DNA of 64,000 bases from Aliarcobacter cibarius (GTDB lineage Bacteria; Campylobacterota; Campylobacteria; Campylobacterales; Arcobacteraceae): contig NZ_CP054051.1 of the NCBI RefSeq assembly GCF_013372265.1, forward strand, positions 2,132,596 to 2,196,595, given 5' to 3'. Made by a program: the position numbers and the translations under genes. Of the stretch, positions 36,872 to 44,972 are shown one piece after another. Below the pieces are notes generated by a model, which was not told the DNA's origin, did no database searches, and worked only from the letters and a program-made list of their open reading frames with translations. Every line of letters begins with the position of its first letter. Position 1 is the stretch's first letter.

Positions 36872-37081
36872 ATGGAAAAATTGAAAGAATTTATGAAAAA
36901 TGAAATTCCATCTAAAATAAATAAGCAAGAAGCGCTTGCTATATATAAAGATGAAATAGTTGAATTAAGAAAAAAAGGTTATGCATATGTACAAATAGCT
37001 AAATATTTAAACTCAAATTATAGGCTTAAAACATGCAGAACATCAGTTGCAACATTCCTAAAAGGAGAAATATTCAAATGA
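36872..37081 (+). CDS. small putative DNA-binding protein
   Basis: The 69-residue basic protein has a segment, VELRKKGYAYVQIAKYLNSN then TCRTSVATFLKG, that reads like a helix-turn-helix used for recognition of repeated sites. I do not recognise a named family. It is the first gene of the rightward module, 166 bp from the divergent CI-like gene, and its stop overlaps the next start (ATGA). It may be an accessory transfer or replication regulator. Confidence 0.6.
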   Translation: MEKLKEFMKNEIPSKINKQEALAIYKDEIVELRKKGYAYVQIAKYLNSNYRLKTCRTSVATFLKGEIFK

Positions 37082-37323
37082 ATGCAAATATAGATGAAGA
37101 GATTGATAAATTTCTAGAAGAAATTAATAAAATGGGATTTAAAGATAAAATGAATTTAAATTCGAGTGAAACTGCAAGAATAATTGGTGTTAGTCCAAGT
37201 AGTATTGAAAATTGGAGAAAATGTGGCCTAGGTATAACTTACATTGAAGTAGTTGGTCGAATTGTATATCCTAAAAGATATATAGCTGAATTTTTGGCGC
37301 TTAGACAAGTCAAAATAATGTAA
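37078..37323 (+). CDS. small HTH (excisionase/MerR-like) protein
   Basis: The protein of about 81 residues starts at the ATG overlapping the previous stop, preceded by AAAGGAGAA. The frame is open 45 bp further upstream, but that start has no ribosome binding site. It contains NSSETARIIGVSPSSIENWR, a helix-turn-helix, followed by IVYPKRYIAEFLALRQV, the pattern of small Xis/MerR-like DNA-binding proteins. It may act in replication control or excision. Confidence 0.65.
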   Translation: MNANIDEEIDKFLEEINKMGFKDKMNLNSSETARIIGVSPSSIENWRKCGLGITYIEVVGRIVYPKRYIAEFLALRQVKIM

Positions 37324-37336
37324 CTAAGAAGTATAT

Positions 37337-37972
37337 ATGGAAAAAATACCTCCTAATTTCCTTTTTCCTACAAATTTTCGTAATGGTAAAAATGTCAAAA
37401 GATTGATAAAGGATTTTAACATTCAAGGCTATGGTATTGCAGTTTATTTACTTGAAACTTTAGCAGAAACAGATGGGCATAAGTATCCAATAAATGATAT
37501 TGATTTGTTATCTGATGAAATGAAAGTTAGTGTTCCTATAATAAATACTGTAATCTCTTCTTATGGTTTATTTGAAATAATTGAAGAAGCAAATGGTAAT
37601 CAATTTATTTCTATTCAGTTAAACAAATGGCTTGAACCATATTATACTAAGGTTGATAAGCTTAGTAGAGCAGGCAAAATAAGTGCATTAAAGAAAAAAC
37701 AAAAACAGGAAGAGCAGCTTTTGGTATTGAGTCAAATAGACTCAAGTAAACATATGTTGAACTCATGTACAACAATAAATAAATTAATAAATAAAAGAAA
37801 TAAAGAAATAAGTAATAATGCCTCTGAAAAAAATGATGCTGAAAAATTTGAGAAACTTAACACATTTTTATTAGCAAAACAAATTTCAAAAGATAAGCAG
37901 AAACAAAAATATGAAGATCTAGCACAAGCAAGTAAGGAAAATCAAATTATTTGCCTTTCAGGTCAAAACTAG
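37337..37972 (+). CDS. DUF4373 domain protein, putative replication accessory
   Basis: The 211-residue protein has an N-terminal DUF4373 (Lin1244/Lin1753-like) winged-helix domain: FPTNFRNGKNVKRLIKDFNI, QGYGIAVYLLETLAE, and INDIDLLSDEMKVSVPIINTVISSYGLF spread over residues 10-90. The rest is charged and low complexity. Such domains occur in phage and plasmid replication or primosome-loading proteins. It follows the two small DNA-binding genes and precedes mobC, so a role in element replication is plausible but inferred. Confidence 0.72.
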   Translation: MEKIPPNFLFPTNFRNGKNVKRLIKDFNIQGYGIAVYLLETLAETDGHKYPINDIDLLSDEMKVSVPIINTVISSYGLFEIIEEANGNQFISIQLNKWLEPYYTKVDKLSRAGKISALKKKQKQEEQLLVLSQIDSSKHMLNSCTTINKLINKRNKEISNNASEKNDAEKFEKLNTFLLAKQISKDKQKQKYEDLAQASKENQIICLSGQN

Positions 37973-38039
37973 TTTTTGGAGTAAAAGTTAAAATCTATTT
38001 TTCTTTTATTGGCAAAATTAAAGATTAGGAGTTCAAATA

Positions 38040-38552
38040 GTGAGGATAAAAATATTTCCTAATAATCTTGAGATTCTAAAAAAGATAAATCAAGAGAACA
38101 AAATTCCAATTACAGCTTTAGTTAATTCATGTATCTATGAACAATTAAATGAAAAATCTAATTTGTTAAAGGAGTTTAAATCAAAATTAGCAAAAGAACA
38201 AACTGAAGTAAAAATTAGAATTTATGAGAATGAAAAAGAATTTCTCTTAGAATCTTCAAAATTTACAGGAACAAATAGTTTAAACCAAGAAATTAGATTT
38301 AGATTATTAAACACTATTTACAAAAAAAGATTTTTATCACCAAACGAGATGCAATCTTTTTATAATTTAAAATATCAGATTAAAATGATTGGTGTTAACT
38401 TAAACCAAATTTCTAAAAAATTAAACTCAAATCAACAAATTAAAGTTGATTTCCTTATGGAATCAATTTCAAAACTTGATGAAAAATTGGATGAAAATCT
38501 AGTTGAAATAAAAAAAGTTTTAGATTATACAAATAGTAGAACTACAGCTTAA
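38040..38552 (+). CDS. mobC: MobC-like relaxosome accessory protein
   Basis: The 170-residue protein starts at GTG, preceded by TAGGAG. Its C-terminal half contains FYNLKYQIKMIGVNLNQISK then KLNSNQQ, which matches the IGxNLNQIAxxLN motif of MobC/relaxosome proteins. A coiled C-terminus (DFLMESISKLDEKLDENLVEI) follows. The N-terminal part resembles a ribbon-helix-helix region. It lies just before the relaxase gene, as expected. MobC proteins open oriT DNA for the relaxase. Confidence 0.78.
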   Translation: MRIKIFPNNLEILKKINQENKIPITALVNSCIYEQLNEKSNLLKEFKSKLAKEQTEVKIRIYENEKEFLLESSKFTGTNSLNQEIRFRLLNTIYKKRFLSPNEMQSFYNLKYQIKMIGVNLNQISKKLNSNQQIKVDFLMESISKLDEKLDENLVEIKKVLDYTNSRTTA

Positions 38553-38581
38553 AGCTTTAAATCTACTTCTTTTAAAGGCTT

Positions 38582-39799
38582 ATGATGTCAAAGAAAGTTA
38601 AGTTTGATGAGGATGAACTAAGAGCAAGAAGAGTATTTTCGAAAATTGAACAAAATTCAAAATCATCTTTTGTTTATAGAAAAAAAGGGAATAGCAAACA
38701 ACTACAAAAAAATACTCCTAGAGGAAAAGAAGTTGTTATTAGAATTACAGGGAACTCTAAAACATTTGAAAAATGGTCAGATCACTTCAAATACAATACT
38801 AGAAATAATGAATTAGAAATTTATGATCAAGATTCAAATATGTATGAAGGTAAAGATGAGCAAAATAGTTTTAAAGATTATTACAATTTTGATTTAGCAA
38901 TACCTAGAAAAAACGAAAACAAAAAAGAGATCAGAGAAGTTTTACACTTTGTTTTTTCAATGAAAGAGCATGAAGCAACACCAAAAGAAAAACTTCTCAA
39001 AGCTGCTTTGCAAACAATTACTGAAAAATATCCAAATAATCAAGCATATTTTGTTTATCACTCAGATACTGATAATCCTCATATTCATTGCGATTTAAAA
39101 ATCAAAAGTATTGATGGATTAAGAATAGATGTAAAAAAAACTGATTTAGAAAATATGAGAGAAATATTTGCAAAGCACTTAAATGATTTAGGAATTGAGG
39201 CATATGCAACTAGAAAATGGGAAAGAAATCTATCTCAGGAAAAGATACTAAATCCTCAAAAGTTAAAAGAAGTAAAATCTAGTATGAAAAATAATCACTT
39301 TGAAGTGATTGATTTTGGTAAAGCAAATTACAAATTTGCAGAAAATGGAAAAGCTTCCTATTTTGTAAGCTATCTAAGTAGTAAAGATCATGTAACGACT
39401 ATTTGGAGTAAAGAACTCGAAAAACTTGTAAAGAGTAGTGATTTAAAGAAAGGTGAGTTCGCTAAATTTAAAATAATCTCTAAAGAACCATTCGAAACTG
39501 TTATTAAAAAAGTTGATAAAGTGACTAAAAAAAGAATGGTGTATACAAGAACTTCCTATAAAAATATATGGGATATTTCTATTATCGGCAGAGCTGAAAA
39601 AGATTTAGATGAAACTTTAAAAACAGAAAATAGAAAAAATTTCTATAGTTATCAAGAAAAATATTTAAGTGATTTGGATATTAAAAACTTTGAATATATG
39701 AAAATAAAAAGAGAGAAAGATAATCAAATATTTTCTTCTGAATTAAATTCAAAATTTAAAAAGGAGAATAAATTTAATCACTTAACTTTCGCACGTTAA
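38582..39799 (+). CDS. relaxase/mobilisation nuclease, 3' end replaced by IS_B
   Basis: The 405-residue protein has LHFVFSMKEHEATPKEKLLK and VYHSDTDNPHIHCDLKIKS, the HxDxxNPHIH metal-binding box of MOB-type relaxases, with KHLNDLGIEAYATRKWERN after it. The catalytic Tyr is expected in the first part, but which Tyr is not clear. The last codons (TFAR then TAA, 39785-39799) come from the IS. Joining 39780 to 44313 restores HLKKKNEISK and a stop at 44341-44343, so the insertion replaces only about the last eight codons. Activity may survive. Start ATG 38582 is used; the adjacent ATG 38585 is equivalent. Confidence 0.83.
   Translation: MMSKKVKFDEDELRARRVFSKIEQNSKSSFVYRKKGNSKQLQKNTPRGKEVVIRITGNSKTFEKWSDHFKYNTRNNELEIYDQDSNMYEGKDEQNSFKDYYNFDLAIPRKNENKKEIREVLHFVFSMKEHEATPKEKLLKAALQTITEKYPNNQAYFVYHSDTDNPHIHCDLKIKSIDGLRIDVKKTDLENMREIFAKHLNDLGIEAYATRKWERNLSQEKILNPQKLKEVKSSMKNNHFEVIDFGKANYKFAENGKASYFVSYLSSKDHVTTIWSKELEKLVKSSDLKKGEFAKFKIISKEPFETVIKKVDKVTKKRMVYTRTSYKNIWDISIIGRAEKDLDETLKTENRKNFYSYQEKYLSDLDIKNFEYMKIKREKDNQIFSSELNSKFKKENKFNHLTFAR
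39774..39780. repeat. left 7-bp target duplication of the composite transposon
   Basis: TTAATCA just before the IS_B end is repeated just after the second IS_A, at 44306-44312. Neither inner IS end has a matching duplication. Confidence 0.88.
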
Positions 39800-41344
39800 G
39801 TTGATTAAAATTGTAGCTAAATCTCCCTAAAATATTACTGCTATAGGTAATAATATTATCCTTGTTGACATAAAAATAATTTAGTTGTTTTTCTATGATA
39901 TTTTTCTATTTTGAACTCTCAATAAAGCCCTTAAATAGGAACTTTTAGATATAATATCTATTATATTAAAGGGTAAGAATGCAGATAGAATCTAAGATAA
40001 TAAGCATCATAAACGACAAACTAAAGAATCCAATTTATGAAACATTGCGACTATTAAATATGAAAACGATTTTAACAAAGAGCAATTTTTCTAAAAAAGA
40101 GGGAGTTGCTGTTCATATGGTTGTATTACACTTTGTATATATGCTAGTTATGAATAAAAAAATATCAACTTTTATGGATCAGAGTAATGATAGCTTTAAA
40201 AAAGATGTCTATTACAGACTACTTGCTAATGCTCACTACAACTGGAGAAAACTATTATCACTTAGTTCTTTAAAGATTTTATCACTGCTTCATAAAGTAC
40301 AAGATGCAAAGCTAGTAAGAGTTCTTATACTTGATGATACTGTTGAAGATAAAGTTGGTAAAAATATAGAGGGAAGTTGTGACAACCTTTGGAGCAATAA
40401 AGCAAAGAGAAAAATCAGAGGTGTAAATGTTGTATCACTAAACTATAGTGATGGTTATTCAAATTTTATGTTGGACTTTGCAATTGCTATGAATAATTAT
40501 GCAAGGGTAAAGATAGAAGAGTTTACAAATATTATTGATCATCGAACCAATGCACATAAGCGAAGATTGGAAAGCTTAAAAGGGAAATCACAAATTGCTA
40601 TAGAGATGATTAAAAGAGCAGTAGCTAGTGGTATATATGCAGATTATCTGCTTGTGGATAGTTGGTATTCTAAACCTGTGTTTATAGAAACAATGAATGA
40701 GCTAGGATTGCAAGTTATTTCAAGAATGGTAAACAATGATAGAATCTGGAACTTCACAGGGGAGAAAAAAACTCTTGATGGTATCTATAACAAGTTTAAA
40801 AAGCTTAAAACTATTAAGATGGGTCAATATGGCAAAAAGATAAAGTTTGAATACTTCGGGGTCATAGTTGAACATAAAAAAGCAGGAAAATTAAAAATTG
40901 TTTTTATAAAAACCAAAGAGAATCTCATCCCTATTGTATCTACAAACTTAGACTTGAGTGATGAAGAAATTATCGATATTTACAAACGACGATGGGATAT
41001 AGAACAAGGGTATAAAGAACTTCGTGAACACTTTGGGTTTGGTAAAGAAGAAAATCGAATTTATGAAGCACTTATTGCTCGCATAACACTCTCATTTTTT
41101 ACATACAATGTTGTTAGCTATATAAATCGTATCAGTAATGAACCAAAAACTATTGGTGGATTGTTTAAAGATCTAGAATGTGAACTTCACACCTTGGCAA
41201 TTGCTATGCAAGCATTTTTAGCTATTTTAGATGAGATTGCAAAAATTGAAGAAGTTGTCAATAGAAATGAGGATTTTACAGCAATAATCGATCTATTAAG
41301 AGATGTGACTGGAAAACTACTTGGTTTTAGGTGCGAAAGTTAAG
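39781..41344 (+). mobile_element. insertion sequence IS_B (IS4-like)
   Basis: The element is 1564 bp, with 14-bp terminal repeats CTTAACTTTCGCAC. It shares with IS_A the terminal core AACTTTCGCA and a conserved leader (AATAAAGCCC...TAAATAGG...GATATAAT) upstream of the transposase. CCCTTAAAT and ATTAAAGGG around that leader can pair, as in IS_A but with different bases. Confidence 0.88.
39979..41343 (+). CDS. IS4-like DDE transposase of IS_B
   Basis: The 454-residue protein aligns over its full length with the IS_A transposase, at clearly lower identity. The same catalytic motifs are present: RVLILDDTVEDKVG, LLVDSWYSKPVF and YKRRWDIEQGYKELREHF. The stop lies inside the right terminal repeat. 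It seems intact. Because IS_A and IS_B ends share ten bases at the same place, either transposase might act on both. Confidence 0.94.
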   Translation: MQIESKIISIINDKLKNPIYETLRLLNMKTILTKSNFSKKEGVAVHMVVLHFVYMLVMNKKISTFMDQSNDSFKKDVYYRLLANAHYNWRKLLSLSSLKILSLLHKVQDAKLVRVLILDDTVEDKVGKNIEGSCDNLWSNKAKRKIRGVNVVSLNYSDGYSNFMLDFAIAMNNYARVKIEEFTNIIDHRTNAHKRRLESLKGKSQIAIEMIKRAVASGIYADYLLVDSWYSKPVFIETMNELGLQVISRMVNNDRIWNFTGEKKTLDGIYNKFKKLKTIKMGQYGKKIKFEYFGVIVEHKKAGKLKIVFIKTKENLIPIVSTNLDLSDEEIIDIYKRRWDIEQGYKELREHFGFGKEENRIYEALIARITLSFFTYNVVSYINRISNEPKTIGGLFKDLECELHTLAIAMQAFLAILDEIAKIEEVVNRNEDFTAIIDLLRDVTGKLLGFRCES

Positions 41345-41974
41345 TTAATAAGTTTATATTTTGGTATAAAATCAGCAATGAAGCAAAATAGCTTCTTTGA
41401 TAGATTTACAAATCAGCTTTCACTTTTAAGCTTTTCAATGCCATCTTTTTATCTAGCACTTGTATTGGTTTTAATTTTTTCTATAAAATTTGAACTTTTC
41501 CCAATAGCGGGACTTCACAGTGTAGCAAAAGATGGAAGCTTGACTTACTATTTAGATTTTGCTTGGCATTTAACACTTCCTATATTTATTATAGTTTTTG
41601 GTGGAATTGGAAGCTTGATTTTATATATAAGAGCATTAACAATTGAAATTTTAAAAAGTGATTACATATTTTTTGCAAGAGCAAGAGGATTAAACAATAA
41701 AATTATTCTAAGACACTATATATTACCAAATTTATACCCTCCAATTATTACTCTTTTAGGACTAAGCCTTCCTGGAATTATTGGAGGAAGTGTAATTTTA
41801 GAGACAATTTTTTCAATAGATGGAATGGGTCTTTTATTTTACCAGAGTGCTTTAAGTCATGATTATCCCGTGATTATGGGAATACTTATTATTGGTTCCT
41901 TTCTTACACTTTTAGGAAATATATTAGCTGATTTAGTATTATTAAAATTAAATCCAAACTACAGTGAAAAATAA
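41345..41974 (+). pseudogene. oligopeptide ABC permease (OppB/DppB type), 5'-truncated
   Basis: The open frame continues from inside IS_B. Only sequence after 41344 belongs to the permease: LYFGIKSAMKQNSFFDRFTN, then membrane segments with SFSMPSFYLALVLVLIFSI and the EAA-like loop FARARGLNNKIILRHYILPN, then GGSVILETIFSIDGMGLL. This is the C-terminal two thirds of a DppB/OppB permease; about 110 N-terminal residues and the native start were lost at the IS junction. It cannot be functional by itself. It lies 27 bp upstream of panC and came along with it. Confidence 0.87.
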
Positions 41975-42001
41975 AATCAACAAAAATAAAAGGAAAATAT
42001 T

Positions 42002-42820
42002 TTGCAAGTTATTAAAACAGTTGAAGAATTAAAAACTATTAGAAAAAAGTTAAATGGAACTATTGGTTTTGTTCCAACAATGGGTGCTTTACATGATGGG
42101 CATATATCTTTAATAAAAGAAGCTAGAGCAAATAATGACTTTGTAATAGTATCTATTTTTGTAAATCCTACACAGTTCTTAAAAGGTGAAGATTTAAGTA
42201 CATATCCAAGAAAAGAAGAAGCAGATATAAAAATTTGCCAAATGTGTAAAGTTGATTTTCTTTTTATGCCAGATATAAATACTATGTATGAAGAAGATGA
42301 AGTTTTAATAAAAGCCCCTCAAAATAGTTATGTTTTAGAAGGTCTTACACGACCTGGTCACTTTGATGGAGTTTTACAAGTTGTTTTAAAACTGTTTAAT
42401 CTTACAAGACCTACAAATGCATATTTTGGAAAAAAAGATGCTCAACAATTAGCTCTTATACAGCAGATGGTAAAAAATTTATTTATAGATATAAATATTG
42501 TACCTTGTGATATAGTAAGAGAAATTAGTGGTTTAGCGCTGAGTTCAAGAAATGTATATTTAAGTACTGAACAAAAACAAGAAGCTCTTAAAATATCTAA
42601 ATCTATTTATATGGCTGGAAATTTAATCGCTAAAGGCGAAAGAAATTCGAAAGTAGTAAAAGAAAAAATTTATGAAATTTTAGAAAATCTTGACGTTGAA
42701 TATGTAAAAATTGTAAATAAAAAATTTGATGAAATAAATACTATTGAGCCTTCAAATACAATAATTTTAGTAGTTGTAAGATTTGGAAAAGTAAGGCTTC
42801 TTGATAATATTTGGATGTAA
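42002..42820 (+). CDS. panC: pantothenate synthetase (on the composite transposon)
   Basis: The 272-residue enzyme has TIGFVPTMGALHDGHISLIK (HxGH), IFVNPTQF, LEGLTRPGHFDGV, AYFGKKDAQQL (KMSKS-like region) and GLALSSRNVYLS, a full PanC signature set. It ligates pantoate and beta-alanine in coenzyme A synthesis. The start is TTG at 42002, preceded by AAAAGGAAAA. IS_A begins 4 bp after the stop, so the gene is complete. It sits on a transposon inside a conjugative element. Whether another panC exists in the genome is not visible here. Confidence 0.95.
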   Translation: MQVIKTVEELKTIRKKLNGTIGFVPTMGALHDGHISLIKEARANNDFVIVSIFVNPTQFLKGEDLSTYPRKEEADIKICQMCKVDFLFMPDINTMYEEDEVLIKAPQNSYVLEGLTRPGHFDGVLQVVLKLFNLTRPTNAYFGKKDAQQLALIQQMVKNLFIDINIVPCDIVREISGLALSSRNVYLSTEQKQEALKISKSIYMAGNLIAKGERNSKVVKEKIYEILENLDVEYVKIVNKKFDEINTIEPSNTIILVVVRFGKVRLLDNIWM

Positions 42821-42824
42821 TTAA

Positions 42825-44305
42825 CTCAACTTTCGCAGATAAAACCTAACTGTTTTTTAGTGTAAACCCTGAGCATTAGGATAATCTGTTCCAAATCTTT
42901 ATTTCTCTTGACAATTTCTTGGGCTTGAACTAGTTGTTCTAATATTTTTATAAATAGTTCCATCGAAATTGCAAGGGTTTCAAGCTGACACTCTAAATTT
43001 CTGAAAAGTTCTCCTAATGTTTGTGGTTCATTATTGATACGATTGATATAGCTTGTAAGGTTATAAGCAAGGAAAGATAGAGTAATCCTAGCAATGAGTG
43101 CTTCGTAAATTCTATTTTCTTCTTTACCAAATTGGAAATACTCTCGCAAATCTTTATATCCTTGTTCTATGTTCCATCTTTTTTTATAGGTATTAATAAT
43201 TTCAATATCTGATAAATTTATATTTGTTGAAACAATTGGAATAAGATTATCTTTTGTTTTTATAAAAACTATTTTAATTCTACCAAGTGTTTTATGTGTA
43301 GTTGTAGTTGATACATAGCTGTATTTTATAGAATTGTAGTTACCTAGTTTAGAAGATTTATGACTTTTTACTCGAGTGTACAGTCTTTCAAGCGTATTAT
43401 ATTTTCCTGTAAATTGCCAAATTCTATTTGATTTTGATAATCTTGCAATTACATCAAGACCTTTTTCTTTTATTTCATAAATAAAATTTGGTTTGGCATA
43501 CCAACTATCAACAAGTAAATAATCTGCATATATTCCAGATTTTAATACTCTATTTACCATTTGAAGAGCTAAATTATTTTTACTATTATTACCTTCAACT
43601 CTTCGTTTATAAGCATTACTTTTATGATGAAAATAGTTTTCATTAACATTTACAATTTGATTTTTGTTGTAGTTAATAGAAAAATCTAACATCATATCAG
43701 TATGGGAATCACTATAATTTAGTGATACAATATTCAAACCTTTTACAGTTCTATGTTCCTTATTATTCCAAAGATTTCTACAGCTTCCTTCTATAAATTT
43801 TCCTCTTTTAATTTCAACTGTGTCATCAATAATTAATACTCTAGTATCAGTAGCCTTTTGAAGTATATGAAGTTTTGAGATTAATTTTACAGAACTTAAT
43901 AGTAATAGTTTTCTCCAATTATATTTACTGTTTTTCAAAAGTCTATAATATACATCCTTTTTATAGCTATCAGAGCTTTGTTTCATAAATGTAGAGATTC
44001 TTTTATTAATGATAAACATATATAAAAAATGTAAAATTATTAAGTATGGTGATTTTCCAATATCTCTTTTTATAAAATTACTCTGTTTTAAAATTGAACT
44101 AAAATTTATATCTCTTAAAACAGATAATACTGGATTTTTTAATACGTTGTTCATAGCAGTTTGGATAAAATTATCAAGTCTCATAAAAAAGCCCTTTATA
44201 TAGTTGATTGTCGTGATGAAATTATATCAAAAAGTGCCTATTTATGGGCTTTATTGTATCTTTTACATATAAGAAATTAATGATTTTTTATGTGCGAAAG
44301 TTGAG
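42825..44305 (-). mobile_element. insertion sequence IS_A, copy 2
   Basis: The 1481-bp inverted copy of the element at 14169-15649 has the same CTCAACTTTCGCA ends. It starts 4 bp after the panC stop. Its right flank TTAATCA belongs to the composite duplication. The left flank (ATTAA) does not match, so this copy did not arrive here by simple single insertion. Confidence 0.93.
42826..44184 (-). CDS. IS4-like DDE transposase of IS_A (copy 2)
   Basis: The product is identical, residue for residue, to the 452-residue transposase at 14290-15648, with the same DDE/YREK motifs. An intact second copy in inverted orientation 27 kb away means homologous recombination could invert the DNA between them, including the whole polysaccharide locus. 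Confidence 0.95.
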   Translation of the reverse strand: MRLDNFIQTAMNNVLKNPVLSVLRDINFSSILKQSNFIKRDIGKSPYLIILHFLYMFIINKRISTFMKQSSDSYKKDVYYRLLKNSKYNWRKLLLLSSVKLISKLHILQKATDTRVLIIDDTVEIKRGKFIEGSCRNLWNNKEHRTVKGLNIVSLNYSDSHTDMMLDFSINYNKNQIVNVNENYFHHKSNAYKRRVEGNNSKNNLALQMVNRVLKSGIYADYLLVDSWYAKPNFIYEIKEKGLDVIARLSKSNRIWQFTGKYNTLERLYTRVKSHKSSKLGNYNSIKYSYVSTTTTHKTLGRIKIVFIKTKDNLIPIVSTNINLSDIEIINTYKKRWNIEQGYKDLREYFQFGKEENRIYEALIARITLSFLAYNLTSYINRINNEPQTLGELFRNLECQLETLAISMELFIKILEQLVQAQEIVKRNKDLEQIILMLRVYTKKQLGFICES

Positions 44306-44312
44306 TTAATCA
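44306..44312. repeat. right 7-bp target duplication of the composite transposon
   Basis: TTAATCA directly follows the outer end of IS_A copy 2 and matches 39774-39780. Confidence 0.88.
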
Positions 44313-44343
44313 CTTAAAGAAAAAAAATGAGATTTCAAAATAA
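44313..44343 (+). pseudogene. displaced 3' end of the relaxase gene
   Basis: Read in the frame set by the left flank, these bases complete HLKKKNEISK and the original TAA (44341-44343). The segment is cut off from the rest of the gene by the composite transposon and is no longer translated in context. Confidence 0.8.
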
Positions 44344-44668
44344 CTAAGGATTTAACAGTTAATTTCTAGTAAACATTTTTTAACATTCAATTGACTCCGA
44401 CTGCAAGGAAGTGATAGGAGTATAAAATAAAATTCACCTGCCAAAAGCAAAAGTGCAAACAGCAATTTGAAAGAACTTTAGTAAAGGATTAATCCTTTAT
44501 AGAGGTGTAGGAATTGCATTTTTTTATTGTTAATTTTAATAATATAAAAACCAATTTAGTTTTAATTTGAATTAGTTCTAACTGTAGGGCTAATCAAAAT
44601 TAAATGAAAGGAGGTAAAAAATATATATAAATTCGTTGTTGATTTAAAAAATATTAAAAAGGAGAATT
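44344..44668. other. non-coding region before the VirB operon
   Basis: No gene is seen in these 325 bp. They contain the second 25-bp repeat copy (44363-44387), a 16-bp palindrome AAAGGATTAATCCTTT (about 44480-44495), an unused GAAAGGAGGT ribosome-binding-like sequence at about 44606-44615 with no start codon in range, and the true ribosome binding site (AAAAAGGAG) of virB2. An oriT or the promoter of the transfer operon could be here; neither can be proven from sequence alone. Confidence 0.45.
44363..44387 (-). repeat. 25-bp sequence, copy 2 (inverted relative to 36820-36844)
   Basis: It is the exact reverse complement of the first copy. It lies 20 bp after the original relaxase stop and about 280 bp before virB2, so the two copies bracket the mobilisation genes. 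Confidence 0.8.
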
Positions 44669-44965
44669 ATGAGATTCAAAAAAAATAATATCAAAAATTT
44701 AATGCTAATAGCAGCATTTATTTTCATTCCAGATATTCTTTTAGGAGCTGGAATAAGTGTAAGTAGAGCTGAAACTTTGATGGAAAATATTAGAGATGCA
44801 TTATTTGCTCTTGCAGCTATTTCTGTAACTGTTGTTATTGCTTATGTTGCATATCAAGTAATGGTTCAAGGTCAAGCTATCCAAAAGATGACGCCTGTAA
44901 TAGTTGGTGGATTATTAATTGCAACAGCAAGTGCAATTGGTGGAATGTTTACTGGAATAAGTTGA
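44669..44965 (+). CDS. virB2: VirB2-like pilin (TrbC/VirB2 family)
   Basis: The 98-residue protein has an N-terminal signal-like helix (MLIAAFIFIPDILLGAG, cleavage near there) and two further hydrophobic helices (ALFALAAISVTVVIAYVAYQ and PVIVGGLLIATASAIGGMF). This is the usual shape of VirB2 pilins. It is the first gene of the type IV secretion cluster and precedes the VirB3-VirB4 gene by 7 bp. Confidence 0.85.
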   Translation: MRFKKNNIKNLMLIAAFIFIPDILLGAGISVSRAETLMENIRDALFALAAISVTVVIAYVAYQVMVQGQAIQKMTPVIVGGLLIATASAIGGMFTGIS

Positions 44966-44972
44966 AAATATT

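Larger units (their letters stand above)
39781..44305. mobile_element. composite transposon: IS_B - oppB' - panC - IS_A
   Basis: The 4525-bp unit is bounded by related terminal repeats (CTTAACTTTCGCAC on the left, CTCAACTTTCGCA on the right) and a 7-bp TTAATCA duplication. The inner ends of IS_B (TTAATAA follows) and IS_A (ATTAA precedes) are not flanked by matching duplications. The passenger, about 1480 bp, is a 5'-truncated peptide-permease gene plus complete panC, which are chromosomal-type genes. The whole was inserted in the 3' end of the relaxase gene. Two non-identical IS elements acting as one unit is inferred from the outer duplication. Confidence 0.85.

Noticed and set aside
41321-41974. 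A complete permease ORF starting inside IS_B
   Set aside because: The first residues are encoded by the IS terminal repeat and start at a TTG without a ribosome binding site. The real permease sequence begins after 41344 and lacks its N-terminal third, so it is a truncated gene.
44606-44615. Strong ribosome binding sequence GAAAGGAGGT
   Set aside because: No start codon with an open frame lies within usual distance (TTG TTG ATT TAA follows), so no gene is called from it.
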